Positions 1 to 11,604 of a DNA stretch of 64,000 nt are shown in pieces (position 1 is the first letter of the stretch; each line of letters begins with the position of its first letter). The DNA is from Physcomitrium patens (lineage: Eukaryota; Streptophyta; Bryopsida; Funariales; Funariaceae). Under the pieces are notes generated by a model that saw nothing but the letters and a program-made list of their open reading frames with translations, was not told the origin of the DNA and did no database searches. The stretch spans positions 3,970,503-4,034,502 of the forward strand of contig NC_037265.1 of NCBI RefSeq assembly GCF_000002425.4, in the 5' to 3' direction. The position numbers were made by a program, and so were the translations under genes.

Positions 1-1
1 A

Positions 2-1734
2 GGATTGACAACGAAGTGGAAGAATGTTGAAGATGCAGTGGGATTACTTACAAAAAAAGAAAGGAGGAAGGATAGGAGTAATATTCCAAAAACAGTACAA
101 GCACCCAAAGCTCCAGTACGTACAACACCACCAACAATGCCTACAGTTCAACCTTCGACATCCTTATCAAAGAAAGCAGATATGGGTATGGAAAAAATTA
201 TACGAGGAATGCGAGATCTTCAAATCAAATTGGCAAGACTTGAAGAGAATACTTCTATAAACAATTCGAAGAATGTTTCAAAACAAGGATATGTACAAAG
301 ATGCATTTGGTGTGATGATGCTTCACACACTAGAAAAGATTGCAATGAATTTAATAATATGATACGGCAGGGAATTATTTGCTGGAAAGATGGAAAGATA
401 GCATTGAAAAATAGAGAGGATCTTCTTCAAACCAATTTTGGCAAGGGAGGAATGAGAGCATTGGTTCAAGATTACTTAAAAGAGCATGAAACAGTAGCAC
501 GAGAAAGTGCAAGTTATGGTACTAGAATAGATAATGAAATTGGTAGAAGTACGGAAACTAGTGAGTTTTGGGCTTCTGCCGTTTCTACAATGCAAGAAGG
601 AAAATTACCTCGAGAAGCGTTATTGAAAACTGCAGCTACAATACAAGGTAGAATAAGTTGGGAGGATCCTGTTGAGTCTCTTTGAGTTTATGCATATATT
701 GCTAAGAGCCAACATGAAGCTTTGATGGAAGAAAAAAGACGAGGAAATTTTGATGATACTAGAGAAGGAAATTCTTTTAAGAGGCAAACTCGAGGAGACA
801 AGGCTCGGGAGGCAGCTTCATAAGAATTGCCTGAAAAGGATACCTCAGTATCATTGGGAGAGAAAACAATGGAGACAAAAGATAAGGGCAAATCAATTGC
901 TTATAAGCTACTTTCTGACATTGAAGCGGCAACAAATTTGAAAGGGGTGTTGGAAGAACGTATATTAAACGCTAAGGTGGAATTCACATTGAAAGAAGTC
1001 TTGGGAATTGCAAAGAAGGAGTTTCTTGATGTTATCATTGACAACATTAAGCGAAAGAGGCAATTAATGGGCAAAACTGGAATGAGTCATGCTATTGATG
1101 CAAGAATATATAGAGATGAAGAAGAGGTTGATATTGGTTACAAGCAACCAACAAATGAAAAGAATGGGTATAATCAGCGAGTACGTTTCGAAGATTCTAG
1201 TGACAAGGAAATAGAAACTTTAAGACATTATAATCGAAAGCATTGGGCAAGGGCAACTACTGAGGTATTGGTGAAGGTAGGAGATATAGAAGAACCAATA
1301 GTTACTTTGGTCGACCACGGTTCTGAAATAAATCTCATGTCTAAAGATCTTTATAAGAAGCAAAAATGGCCAATTGATATGGAACATGGATGGGCAATTC
1401 GAGCAGCTAATAACATAGGGGCGAATTATATGGAGCTTCTCCAGATGTTAAAATTCAGATTTGGGATGTTGAGACGGAGCAACATTTCTTCGTTCAAGAT
1501 ACAACGTCTTATTCGTTGATTTTAGAACAACCTTATATCACGGCAACACGGATGGAAACAAAAGTACTTGACGATGGTTCTGCTTATGCAAGGGTACGGA
1601 GCGAAGATGGAAGGAAAGCTGTACAATTTCTAACAGTACCTCCTAACCATGAACGGAATCGAGATAGGTTGAGGGAGAAACCATTGCCAAAGATTGTTGA
1701 AGGATTTAAGGATTTTGAGAAGGTACCACTGTAA
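2..1734 (+). pseudogene. Gag-protease of copy 1, partial and broken
   Basis: Encodes the C-terminal part of Gag and the aspartic protease of the element, which form the particle and cleave its polyprotein. A CCHC zinc knuckle (C-x2-C-x4-H-x4-C, CIWCDDASHTRKDC) lies at 302-343, and the protease active site DHGS (in place of the commoner DSGA) at 1313-1324. The frame is broken by TGA at 683-685, TAA at 821-823 and a 1-base deletion near 1412-1420 that shifts it. The final TAA at 1732-1734 is conserved in all four family copies and is the natural end of gag-protease. The two earlier stops are shared with copy 2 but not with copy 3. The start is off-window. Confidence 0.85.
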
Positions 1735-1739
1735 AGCGA

Positions 1740-3070
1740 GATTATGGAGGTACAAAAGAGGAGGTACTCTCACGAGATGAAGGTGCCTTTGATGCGAGTT
1801 TTATTGGTATATTGGAGAATGGAAATATTATGTATAAGAAAGTTGATGATTTTAAAAGAAAAGAAAGAAAAAGATTATATAATATTGAAAGACAATTATG
1901 CAAGATAGGTACATTGCAAGATAATGAGAGGATTTTGGGTGTTTATGAAGAAAATGGATTGGAAGATTCATTGAAATTGATTACATCTATTGGGTTAGGG
2001 GATAATGATAAGATTGTTGAGATTCATTCGAGAGAGGTTTATACCATGCTTGAATCTTTTCAAGCACCAAAAGTCACAGTAGAGACGAGATATAAAATGG
2101 CAGATAAGAAGGTAAAGCCTGTTGCCGGACCATTACCAGAGGATTCTAAAGAACAAATGGGAGAAGCATCAAAAGAAGCGAGTTTAAGAGATCCAATGAG
2201 TATTGGACATCAGTTTACTGAAGAGACTTTTGAAGAATTGAAGATTGGTTCTGATGGTTCTTTATTGCCGGAGGAAATTACTTGCTTCAAAAAGATGTTG
2301 GCTAAACAAGGTAGATCGTTTGCCTTCGAATCTCATGAAATTGGGTGTGTAGATCCAAATATTATAACACCTATGGTTATCTTCACTGTACCGCATGTAC
2401 CTTGGAATCTAAGGCCGATTCCAGTACCGAGGGCACATTTACCTAAATTGGTGGAACTATTGAAAGAAAAGATAAAGATGAAAATATTAGAACCTTCATT
2501 TGCGCCGTATTCTAGTCGATGGTTTACGGTACCTAAGAAGAATGGGTCACTACGGTTTATTCAAGATATGTAGCCGATGAATGCTGTAATTATCAGGAAT
2601 GCAGGAATTGGACCTATTGTGGATGGATTTGCTGAGGCGTTTGCTGGAAGGGCGATCTATTCAATGGGTGATTTGTATTCAGGTTATGATCAATTTCAAC
2701 TTGTCGAAGGAAGTAGAGATATGACAACGATGAGGACACCACTTGGATTGGTTAGAATGTGCACTCTTCCTCAAGGCGCGACCAACTCAGTTGCGCATAT
2801 GATGAATGGGATGAATAAGCTTTTGAGAGATTTTATTCCGGAGAAGACTATGCCTTTTTTGGATGATGTTCCTATAAAAGGGTGCAGTGAAGGAGACAAG
2901 GATGAAACTTTAGATACGAGGGGGTGTCGCAGATATGTTGTTGATTATATACAGGATTGTGAAAAGATTTTAACTCGGCTTGGAGAAGTTCATCTTATAT
3001 TATCGGGTACGGAGTCCGTATTTAGATTACGAGAGGTTGTAATTGTTGGACATTTATGTGGATCTTACGG
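1740..3070 (+). pseudogene. Pol of copy 1: spacer and reverse transcriptase, truncated
   Basis: Lies in the -1 frame relative to gag-protease. It begins with a conserved spacer (RDYGGTKEEVLSRDEG) and continues into the reverse transcriptase, with recognisable LRPIPVPRAHLPKLV, FTVPKKNGSLRFIQDM, and TLPQGATNS segments. The catalytic box is FLDD at 2856-2867, still intact here, followed by VPIKG. A TAG at 2571-2573 (CAG in copies 2 and 3) interrupts it. RNase H and integrase are missing because the LTR at 3071 cuts the gene. Copy 1 is the only copy in the window that keeps both aspartates of the RT box. Confidence 0.85.
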
Positions 3071-4407
3071 TGTCGTGTTGTAACACGATTATACAGTGAA
3101 AATAAAAAGAAAGGAGAATTTTATTAATATTTAGTTACCTCGAATATTGGGAGCATCGACCAACTCCAGTATAAATACTAAGTGGTCAGGTTCAGTCACT
3201 CCGTTACAGTCAGCCGGGGCATACTGAAATGCTCCATTCGATTCCAATAACGGGAGTCAGCAGGAAGAGAAGGACCAATTCACAAGACGGGTTCGAGGAG
3301 CCAATTGGATCTAATTTCGATAATCCAATCCAGGTCCTCTTATCCAATATGAGACCTGAATTGGCCGGTCAACCCAGTGCAGTCTAATTACGAGAAATCC
3401 AGGTCTTACTACGGGTCTTAGCCAATCTGACGCAAGGACCAATTTGATCCCAATTACGGGAACATCTAGGTTACTACGGGCATCTTTCCCAATATAGGAC
3501 TTGAATTGGTCGGGCGACTCAATATGGTCCCGATTACGGGGTTCGATTCTGTTTCAGGCTGTCCTGTTCTCTGTGCCGTCTCAGGGAACGTTGTTTTCAG
3601 TAAATGGATTTCTTAAAGGCAAAAACGGAGGATAAAGCTTGACGGCGAGAGCCAATTTTGGATCCAAGCTTGAGGTGGGAGCCAATTCCGGATCTAAGAC
3701 GGAAGATTGAAGAAATTCAGAGGATAAGGTTAGGTGGGATATAGTTTTGGGGGTGGTTTTTTTTGAGGGAAATCGGGGGGGGGGGGAAGGATTTTTAAAG
3801 CTTCTGCAAGGTTACCAGTTCGGTTTTTTTAATTGGAGGTTTTTGAAGATCAAGGGGATTAGAGAGAGGAGCTTCATGCTTCGGGTCGGGGAAGGAAAGA
3901 CATAGAATTTAGATTTTTCTTCTTCGTAGAGTTTTGGGGAAGACTGAGGCAATCGCTGCTGAAGTCAGTGTTGTAATGGTGAATCGGGATTTTTAAATGA
4001 AGTGGGTTTGAATACTCTTGACTGTTTTGTGAAATCGAGTTACGTCTGTGATTGAAGGATTAAAAGGATGTCTATAGGATTGAGTATGCGGAGTGAATGA
4101 AATTTATTGGGTTAATCTAACAAGACAGTCAGTGGATACAAGATCGTAAGTACAAAGCAGTATTGAAGGTTAACAATTTGGGTTGTACGGGGTTCTCTGT
4201 AACGTCTAGAGACCTACCGGCTGGGGCAAAAAGGACTTTGATAAGCAGTCGAAGAGCACCCGTATAGATTTACGGTACATTGTTGCAGTCGTTTATATTC
4301 CAGCAGTCAAAAACTGATAGACTGCTTGACTATCGGCAAATCTCCATACTACCTTCTACAGCTAGACGCCCGGCGCGTTCTCGAGCAGGAAAGCACGTAA
4401 TACGACA
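3071..4407 (+). repeat. 5' LTR of copy 2 (1337 bp)
   Basis: Starts TGTCGTGTTGTAACACGA and ends ACGTAATACGACA, the TG...CA form of LTRs. The first bases form a 7-bp palindrome with a 2-base loop (3073-3088). The body contains several ATTACGGG-like motifs and a run of G at 3776-3785. Its 3' end (ACTATCGGC..., CTACAGCTAG) matches the 5' LTR of copy 3 better than its own 3' LTR, while its middle matches the solo LTR at 60977. Confidence 0.9.
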
Positions 4408-4411
4408 TAAG

Positions 4412-4429
4412 TGGTGAACCCGACGTGAA
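4412..4429 (+). other. Primer-binding site, tRNA-Trp type (copy 2)
   Basis: TGGTGAACCCGACGTGAA begins four bases after the LTR end. From memory it is an 18-base perfect complement of the 3' end of plant tRNA-Trp (…TTCACGTCGGGTTCA plus CCA). This is where minus-strand cDNA synthesis would be primed. Confidence 0.75.
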
Positions 4430-4478
4430 AGCTTGAGGTAGAAGGTATTGGATTTCGGTTGATTTTATCTTTATTTTT

Positions 4479-6851
4479 ATAGAAAACGAAAATAAAAATT
4501 TTGAAGGATTTTTGGAAGAAGTTTCTAGTGGGGAGACTTCTAAAGGACAAGATATGCACATGGATCCGTCTATTGCTAGTTTGTTTCAAGCCTTCTCATT
4601 GTCAATGCAGCAACAGCAAAGCAATGATCGAAAAGAAGCTTTGGCAACCAAAGCATTGTAAGCAGTGGTCAATAAAATTGATCAATTTGATGGGAGGAAT
4701 ATTTCAAGGTATTTAAGATGTTATGTTCGTGAAATGGAATTAAATCGGGTTTCTGAGAAGAAAATGGTTGCACTATTTGGACTTGCCACGATACCGGAGA
4801 TAAGGGACCACATTACATCGATTACGGATCGTTGTGGGAATTCATGGGAAGATTTTTCACATGCATTGAAAGACGAATATTTCTTGGAAGATGCTGATCG
4901 CGTTACTAAGAAGCTGTTTCTGGGATGGATTGAACAGCCCAATAAGAATTTATAAGCAACAGAGCTACTAAGGGAATTTGAGAGGCAGTACTCTCAATTA
5001 TCGAAGGTAGAAAAATTGACATTGGAGCCAAACAAAGTTGATCTATTTCTTCAAGCTACTGATGGAGAATTGCAAGAGAAATTAGAACCCCTTCTTGAAG
5101 ACAAAGAAAAAGATGAAGGATTGACAACGAAGTGGAAGAACGTTGAAGATGCGGTGGGGTTGCTTACAAAAAAAGAAAGGAGGAAGGATAGGAGTAATAT
5201 TCCAAAAACAGTACAAGCACCCAAAGCTCCAGTACGTACAACACCACCGACAATGCCTACAGTTCAACCTTCGACATCCTTGTCAAAGAAAGCAGATATG
5301 GGTATGGAAGAAATTATACGAGGAATGCAAGATCTTCAAATCAAATTGGCAAGACTTGAAGAGAATACTTCTATAAACAATTCGAAGAATGTTTCAAAAC
5401 AAGGATATGTACAAAGATGCATTTGGTGTGATGATGCTTCACACACTAGAAAAGATTGCAATGAATTTAATAATATGATACGGCAGGGAATTATTTGCTG
5501 GAAAGATGGAAAGATAGCATTGAAAAATAGAGAGGATCTTCTTCAAACCAATTTTGGCAAGGGAGGAATGAGAGCATTGGTTCAAGATTACTTAAAAGAG
5601 CATGAAACAGTAGCACGAGAAAGTGCAAGTTATGGTACTAGAATAGATAATGAAATTGGTAGAAGTACGGAAACTAGTGAGTTTTGGGCTTCTGCCGTTT
5701 CTACAATGCAAGAAGGAAAATTACCTCGAGAAGCGTTATTGAAAACTGCAGCTACAATACAAGGTAGAATAAGTTGGGAGGATCCTGTTGAGTCTCTTTG
5801 AGTTTATGCATATATTGCTAAGAGCCAACATGAAGCTTTGATGGAAGAAAAAAGACGAGGAAATTTTGATGATACTAGAGAAGGAAATTCTTTTAAGAGG
5901 CAAACTCGAGGAGACAAGGCTCGGGAGGCAGCTTCATAAGAATTGCCTGAAAAGGATACCTCAGTATCATTGGGAGAGAAAACAATGGAGACAAAAGATA
6001 AGGGCAAATCAATTGCTTATAAGCTACTTTCTGACATTGAAGCGGCAACAAATTTGAAAGGGGTGTTGGAAGAACGTATATTAAACGCTAAGGTGGAATT
6101 CACATTGAAAGAAGTCTTGGGAATTGCAAAGAAGGAGTTTCTTGATGTTATCATTGACAACATTAAGCGAAAGAGGCAATTAATGGGCAAAACTGGAATG
6201 AGTCATGCTATTGATGCAAGAATATATAGAGATGAAGAAGAGGTTGATATTGGTTACAAGCAACCAACAAATGAAAAGAATGGGTATAATCAGCGAGTAC
6301 GTTTCGAAGATTCTAGTGACAAGGAAATAGAAACTTTAAGACATTATAATCGAAAGCATTGGGCAAGGGCAACTACTGAGGTATTGGTGAAGGTAGGAGA
6401 TATAGAAGAACCAATAGTTACTTTGGTCGACCACGGTTCTGAAATAAATCTCATGTCTAAAGATCTTTATAAGAAGAAAAAATGGCCAATTGATATGGAA
6501 CATGGATGGGCAATACGAGCAGCTAATAATACACGAGGCGAATTATATGGAGCTTGTCCAAATATCAAAATTCGGATTGGGGATGTTGCGACGGAGCAAC
6601 ATTTCTTCGTTTAAGATACAACGTCTTATCCGTTGATTTTAAGACAACCTTATATCACGGCAACACGGATGGAAACAAAGGTACTTGTTGATGGTTCTGC
6701 TTATGTAAGGGTACGGAGCGAAGATGGGATGAAAGCTGTACAATTTCTAACAGTACCTCCTAACCATGAACGGAATCGAGATAGGTTGAGGGAGAAACCA
6801 TTGCCAAAGATTGTTGAAGGATTTAAGGATTTTGGAGAGGTACCACTGTAA
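4479..6851 (+). pseudogene. Gag-protease of copy 2, broken
   Basis: Same frame throughout. The start codon is ATA where copy 3 has ATG. The first part (about 250 residues) is capsid-like Gag with no family I can name, including DPSIASLFQAFS, QQQQSND and FDGRNISRYLRCYV. A charged stretch precedes the CCHC knuckle (5418-5459). The protease DHGS is at 6429-6440. In-frame stops are at 4659, 4953, 5799, 5937 and 6612, all explicable as C-to-T or G-to-A changes except the TGA at 5799, where copy 3 has TCA. TAA at 6849 is the conserved natural end. The TAA at 4953 is shared with copy 3, while 5799 and 5937 are shared with copy 1. Confidence 0.85.
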
Positions 6852-9800
6852 AGCGAGATTATAGAGGTACAAAAGAGGAGGTACTCTCGTGAGATGAAGG
6901 TGCTTTTGATGCGAGTTTTATTGGTATATTGGAGAATGGAAATATTATGTATAAGAAAGTTGATGATTTTAAAAGAAAAGAAAGAAAAAGATTATATGAT
7001 ATTGAAGGACAGTTACGCAAGATAGGTACATTGCAAGATGATGAGAGGATTTTGGGTGTTTATGAAGAAAATGGGCTGGAAGATTCATTGGAATTGATTA
7101 CATCTATTGGGTTAGGGGATAATGATAAGATTGTTGATATTCATTCGAGAGAGGTTTATACCATGCTTGAATCTTTTCAAGCACCAAAAGTCACAGTAGA
7201 GACGAGATATAAAACGGCAAATAAGAAGGTAAAGCCTGTTGCCGGACCATTACCAGAGGATTCTAAAGAACAAATGGGAGAAGCATCAAAAGAAGCGAGT
7301 TTAAGAGATCCAATGAGTATTGGACATCAGTTTACTGAAGAGACTTTTGAAGAATTGAAGATTGGTTCTGATGGTTCTTTATTGCTGGAGGAAATTACTT
7401 GCTTCAAAAAGATGTTGGCTAAACAAGGTAGATCGTTTGCCTTCGAATCTCATGAAATTGGGTGTGTAGATCCAAATATTATAACACCTATGGTTATCTT
7501 CACTGTACCGCATGTACCTTGGAATCTAAGGCCGATTCCAGTACCGAGGGCACATTTACCTAAATTGGTGGAACTATTGAAAGAAAAGATAAAGATGAAA
7601 ATATTAGAACCTTCATTTGCGCCGTATTCTAGTCGATGGTTTACGGTACCTAAGAAGAATAGGTCACTGCGGTTTATTCAAGATATGCAGCCGGTGAATG
7701 CTGTAACTGTCAGGAATGCAGGAATTGGACCTATTGTGGATGAATTTGCTGAGGCGTTTGCTGGAAGGGCGATCTATTCAATGGGTGATTTGTATTCAGG
7801 TTATGATCAATTTCAACTTGCCGAAGGAAGTAGAGATATGACAACGATGAGGACACCACTTGGATTGGTTAGAATGTGTACTCTTCCTCAAGGCGCGACC
7901 AACTCAGTTGCGCATATGATGAATGGGATGAATAAGGTATTGAGAGATTTTATCCCGGAAAAGACTATGCCTTTTCTAAATGATGTTCCTATAAAAGGGT
8001 GCAAAGAAGGAGATAAGGATGAAACTTTAGATACGAGGGGGTGTCGCAGATATGTTGTTGATCATATACAAGATTGTGAAAAGATTTTAACTCGGCTTGG
8101 AGAAGTTCATCTTACATTATCGGGTATGAAGTCCGTATTTGGAGTGTGAGAGGTTGTAATTGTTGGACATTTATGCGGATCTTACGGAAGAAAACCAGAT
8201 CCGACTAAAGTTGATGCAATTGGAAGGATGAAAGAGGATTGTGGTTCTTTAACAGAGGTTCGCAGGTTTTTGGGTGCATGTGTATTTTATCGAATCTGAA
8301 TCCCTCATTTTGCTCACATAGCGGATCCATTATATGAACTGTTACGCAAGGATTACCGATTTGAATGGAAAGAAAGGCATATTCAGGCAATGCAAAGATT
8401 GAAGAAATTATTGATGTCACCTCCAATATTGAGGAAGGTTGATTATAAGTGCAATAGACCAATGATTCTTACTGTAGATGCTAGTCCAATTGCCGTTGGA
8501 TGGGCGGTGGATCAAGATGATTCGAATGGGAGTAGATTTGCAGTTCGATTTGGGGCTAAAGTTTTAAGTATTCGTCAGCGTGCATATTCGTAAGTCAAAA
8601 GAGAACTTTGGGGAGTCGTTTCGGCTATGAAAGCTGAAAAGGACTATTTGATTGGGGCAGTAGTAGTAATTGAAACAGATTGCTTGCCATTGCTTGGAAT
8701 GATTATTAACTGTTCAATGCCAGATATTGCAATGTTGAGATGGATTGCTTATATTAAGTCACTAAATCTAGAATTTAAGCATATCACTGGAAAGGACAAT
8801 TTAGTAGCAGACATGCTATCTCGAGCAAGATACGAGAGGGAGGACGAAATGGTTGAAGACATTGATGACGTCGGATTGAAATTCTATTCAATATCAAATC
8901 TCAACAGAGAAGACAAGCTATTTCTTGAAGAATCTTATGAAGGAGAATTATTGGATATTGGTCATTATTTGAATACCTTGTCTAAGCAGGGAAATTGGTC
9001 TACAGAAAAATTCAAACAAATAAGAAAAAAAGCATATGGATTTTTACTTCGAGATGGATTCTTATGGAAGAGACCGAAGAAAGGAATTGGGATGCCACAA
9101 CGAGTGATAGGCAAAAGGGAAGAAAAACTAAAATTATTAAAGGAGTTTCATGATAGTTTATGGGCAGGGCATAGAGGAATCTGGGCTACTTTTGCTAAAC
9201 TCAAGGAACGATATTGGTGGAAAAATATGTATCGAGATGTGCTCTCATTTGTAGAGTCATGTGAAATCTGTCAATCGTATTCTAATATCCGACATCGAGA
9301 TGGTCTTCATCCTACGTATCCTCTGGCTATTCATTTTAAATGGGTTGTTGATTTGGTTATTATGCCGGTTGGGTTATGGCAGATGAGATATTTGGTTTTA
9401 GCTCGTGAAGATTTATCAAATCAAGTAGAAGGAAGAGCATTGAGGACAAAATCTACAGAAGGGATTTGTAGGTTTTTGCTTGAAGATGTCATTTGCCGTT
9501 ACGGGTGCGTAGGAAAAATCACTGCAGATCGTGGAGAATTAAATGCACAAGAAGCTCGTAAGTTCTTTGAAAGATGTGGAGTTAAACTATCACTGACTAC
9601 TGCTTATAATCCGGAAGGGAATGCGAAAAGCGAACGCGGTCACCCGCCGATTGTGAAAGCATTGGTTAAAGCTTGTAATGGGAAGGTTAAAGAGTGGCCA
9701 TGGCTTTTGTCATTTGCATTATGGGCTGATCGAACAACACATAGTTCGGTGACAGGATATATGCCAGTAGAACTTATGACAGGTCAAAAACCAATTATGC

Positions 9801-10327
9801 CGATTGAAGAAAAGGTACTTACTTGGAGTATGCTACCATGGGAAGATGGATTGACAAGAGAAGAACTTTTGGCTATTAGGATTCGACAATTGGAGCAAAG
9901 AACGGAAGATGTCCAGATAGCATTGGAAAGGTTAAAAAGAGCAAGGTTACAAAACAAGGCGCGATTCGATAAGCAACATCGATTGAGACCAAAAGCAATC
10001 GAGGAAGGTGACTGGGTACTTGTTTATGACAATAGTCTGGATAATCAACATAGTACTTTGCGGAAATTTTCAAAACGTTGGTTTGGACCATATGTTGTAA
10101 CAACTGTTCATGATAATGCGACTTACTCATTACGGGAGTTAGATGGTACAAAATTGAAAATACCAATTGCAGGGAAGAGAATAAAAATATTTAAACGAAG
10201 ACACGCAGAGATGAATATGGAAGACCTTAATGAAGGTACAGAGATTCCGCAGCAAGAAGATGAAAGTGATATGGATAATGAAGGTGACGAAGACGAACTG
10301 GACAAAGACGTAGGGGATATATTCTGA
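6827..10327 (+). pseudogene. Pol of copy 2: RT, RNase H, integrase
   Basis: Open in the -1 frame from just after a TAA at 6824, so it overlaps the end of gag-protease by about 25 bases; no canonical slippery heptamer is visible, only a TTTT run at 6830. RT spans about 7480-8200; its catalytic box reads FLND (7973-7984), so the first aspartate is lost. RNase H follows (D at 8477, the E of KREL, D of ETDCLPLL, D of VADMLSR). Integrase has an H-x5-H and CEIC zinc module (about 9148-9275) and D, D, E residues near 9350, 9527 and 9635 (SERGHPP), with no chromodomain. Stops: 6890, 8147, 8297, 8591. From 8627 the remaining 566 codons are open. The C-terminal tail is acidic. Confidence 0.88.
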
Positions 10328-10372
10328 ATCAAACAGCAATTGGGTAAATTGGTGCATACCGGAGGATGCACA

Positions 10373-10389
10373 GGTTCAGAGGGGGTGGA
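10373..10389 (+). other. Polypurine tract of copy 2
   Basis: The run CAGAGGGGGTGGA sits immediately before the 3' LTR, the position and composition of a plus-strand primer. The same tract precedes the 3' LTR of copy 3 and, slightly changed, the minus-strand element. Confidence 0.8.
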
Positions 10390-11604
10390 TGTCGTGTTGT
10401 AACACGAGTATACAGTGAAAATAAAAAGAAAGGGGAATTTTATTAATATTCAGTTATCTCGAATATTGGGAGCATCGACCAACTCCAGTACAAATACTGA
10501 GTGGTCAGGTTCAGTGACTCCGTTACAGTCAGCCGGGGCATACTGGAATGCCCCGTTCGATTCCAATAACGGGAGTTAGCAGGAAGAGAAGGACCAATTC
10601 ACACGACGGGCTCGAGGAGCCAATTGGATCCAATTTTGAGAATCCAATCCGGGTCCTCTTACCCAATATGAAACCTGTATTGGTGGGGCAACCCAATGTA
10701 GTCTAGTTACGGGAAATTCAGGTTACTACGGGCATCTTTACCAATATAGGACCTGAATTGGTCGGGCGACTCAATGTGGTCTCGATTACGGGGTTCGATT
10801 TTGTTTCAGGCTGTCCTGTTCTCTGTGCCGTCTCAGAGAACGTTGTTTTCGGTAAATGGATTTCTTAAAGGTAAAAACGGAGGAGAAAGCTTGAGGTGGG
10901 AGCCAATTTCGGATCCAAGCTTGAGGTGGGAGCCAATTTCGGATGTAAGACGGAAGATTGAAGAAATTCAGAGGATAAGGTTAGGGGGGATATAGTTTTG
11001 GAGTAGTGTGGATTTTTATTTTGGGGGGATGGGAGGTTTTTGAAGATCAAGGGAATTAGAGAGAGGAGCTTCATGCTTCGGGTCGGGGAAGGAAAGACAT
11101 AGGATTCGGATTTTTCTTCTTCGTAGAGTTTTGGGGAAGACTGAGGCAATCGCTGCTGAAGTCAGTGTTGTAATGGTGAATCGAGATTTTTAAATGAAGT
11201 GGGTTTGAATACTCTTGACTGTTTTGTGAAATCGAGTTACGTCTGTGATTGAAGGATTAAAAGGGTGTCTATAGGATTGAGTATGCGGAGTGAATGAAAT
11301 TTATTGGGTTAATCTAACAAGACAGTCAGTGGATACAAGATCGTAAGTACAAAGCAATATTGAAGGTTAACAGTTTGGGTTGTACGGGGTTCTCTGTAAC
11401 GTCTAGAGACCTACCGGCTGGGGCAAAAAGGACTCCGACAAGCAGTCGAAGAGCACCCGTATAGATTTACGGTACATTGTTGCAGTCGTTTATATTCCAG
11501 CAGTCAAAAACTGATAGACTGCTTGACTAACAGCGAATCTCCTTACTACCTTCTACAGCCAGACGCCCGGCGCGTTCTCGAGCAGGAAAGCACGTAATAC
11601 GACT
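10390..11604 (+). repeat. 3' LTR of copy 2, probably recombinant (1215 bp)
   Basis: Same family as the other LTRs but shorter: about 65 bp are missing near 10720 (between two CAGGT-type repeats) and more near 11030. It ends ATACGACT rather than ATACGACA, followed by ACGT, the inferred target site. A 30-bp unit (AGCTTGAGGTGGGAGCCAAT...) is directly repeated at about 10888-10947. Its 3' end (CTAACAGCGAATCTCCTTACT) is the same as in the 3' LTR of copy 3. Confidence 0.88.

Larger units (their letters stand above)
1..3070 (+). mobile_element. Main-family LTR retrotransposon copy 1, internal region (left part off-window)
   Basis: Internal part of a Ty3/gypsy-like element, nearly identical to copy 2 over its gag-protease half. 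Its 5' LTR lies left of the window. The coding region runs gag, protease, then RT, and is cut at the tetranucleotide ACGG (3067-3070), where an LTR begins directly. In copies 2 and 3 the same sequence carries on for about 2.2 kb (rest of RT, RNase H, integrase) before the LTR. I infer that copy 2 inserted here and that the distal half was later lost by LTR-LTR recombination. Confidence 0.85.
3071..11604 (+). mobile_element. Main-family LTR retrotransposon copy 2, with both LTRs
   Basis: LTR (3071-4407), primer site, gag-protease, pol, polypurine tract, LTR (10390-11604). The left flank ACGG belongs to copy 1 RT sequence; the right flank is ACGT followed by integrase sequence of the underlying chromovirus. 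The flanks therefore do not match each other, which fits nesting in copy 1 followed by recombination of the nested 3' LTR with the 3' LTR of copy 1. Its gag-protease half matches copy 1 and its pol half matches copy 3, so it is a mosaic. Several stops make it inactive, although integrase is open. Confidence 0.85.

Noticed and set aside
9876..10371. Minus-strand open frames of 72-96 codons opposite the integrase C-terminus (also 19617-20112)
   Set aside because: They mirror a real integrase on the plus strand, are serine/phenylalanine-rich as antisense of an acidic tail, and recur only because the element is repeated.
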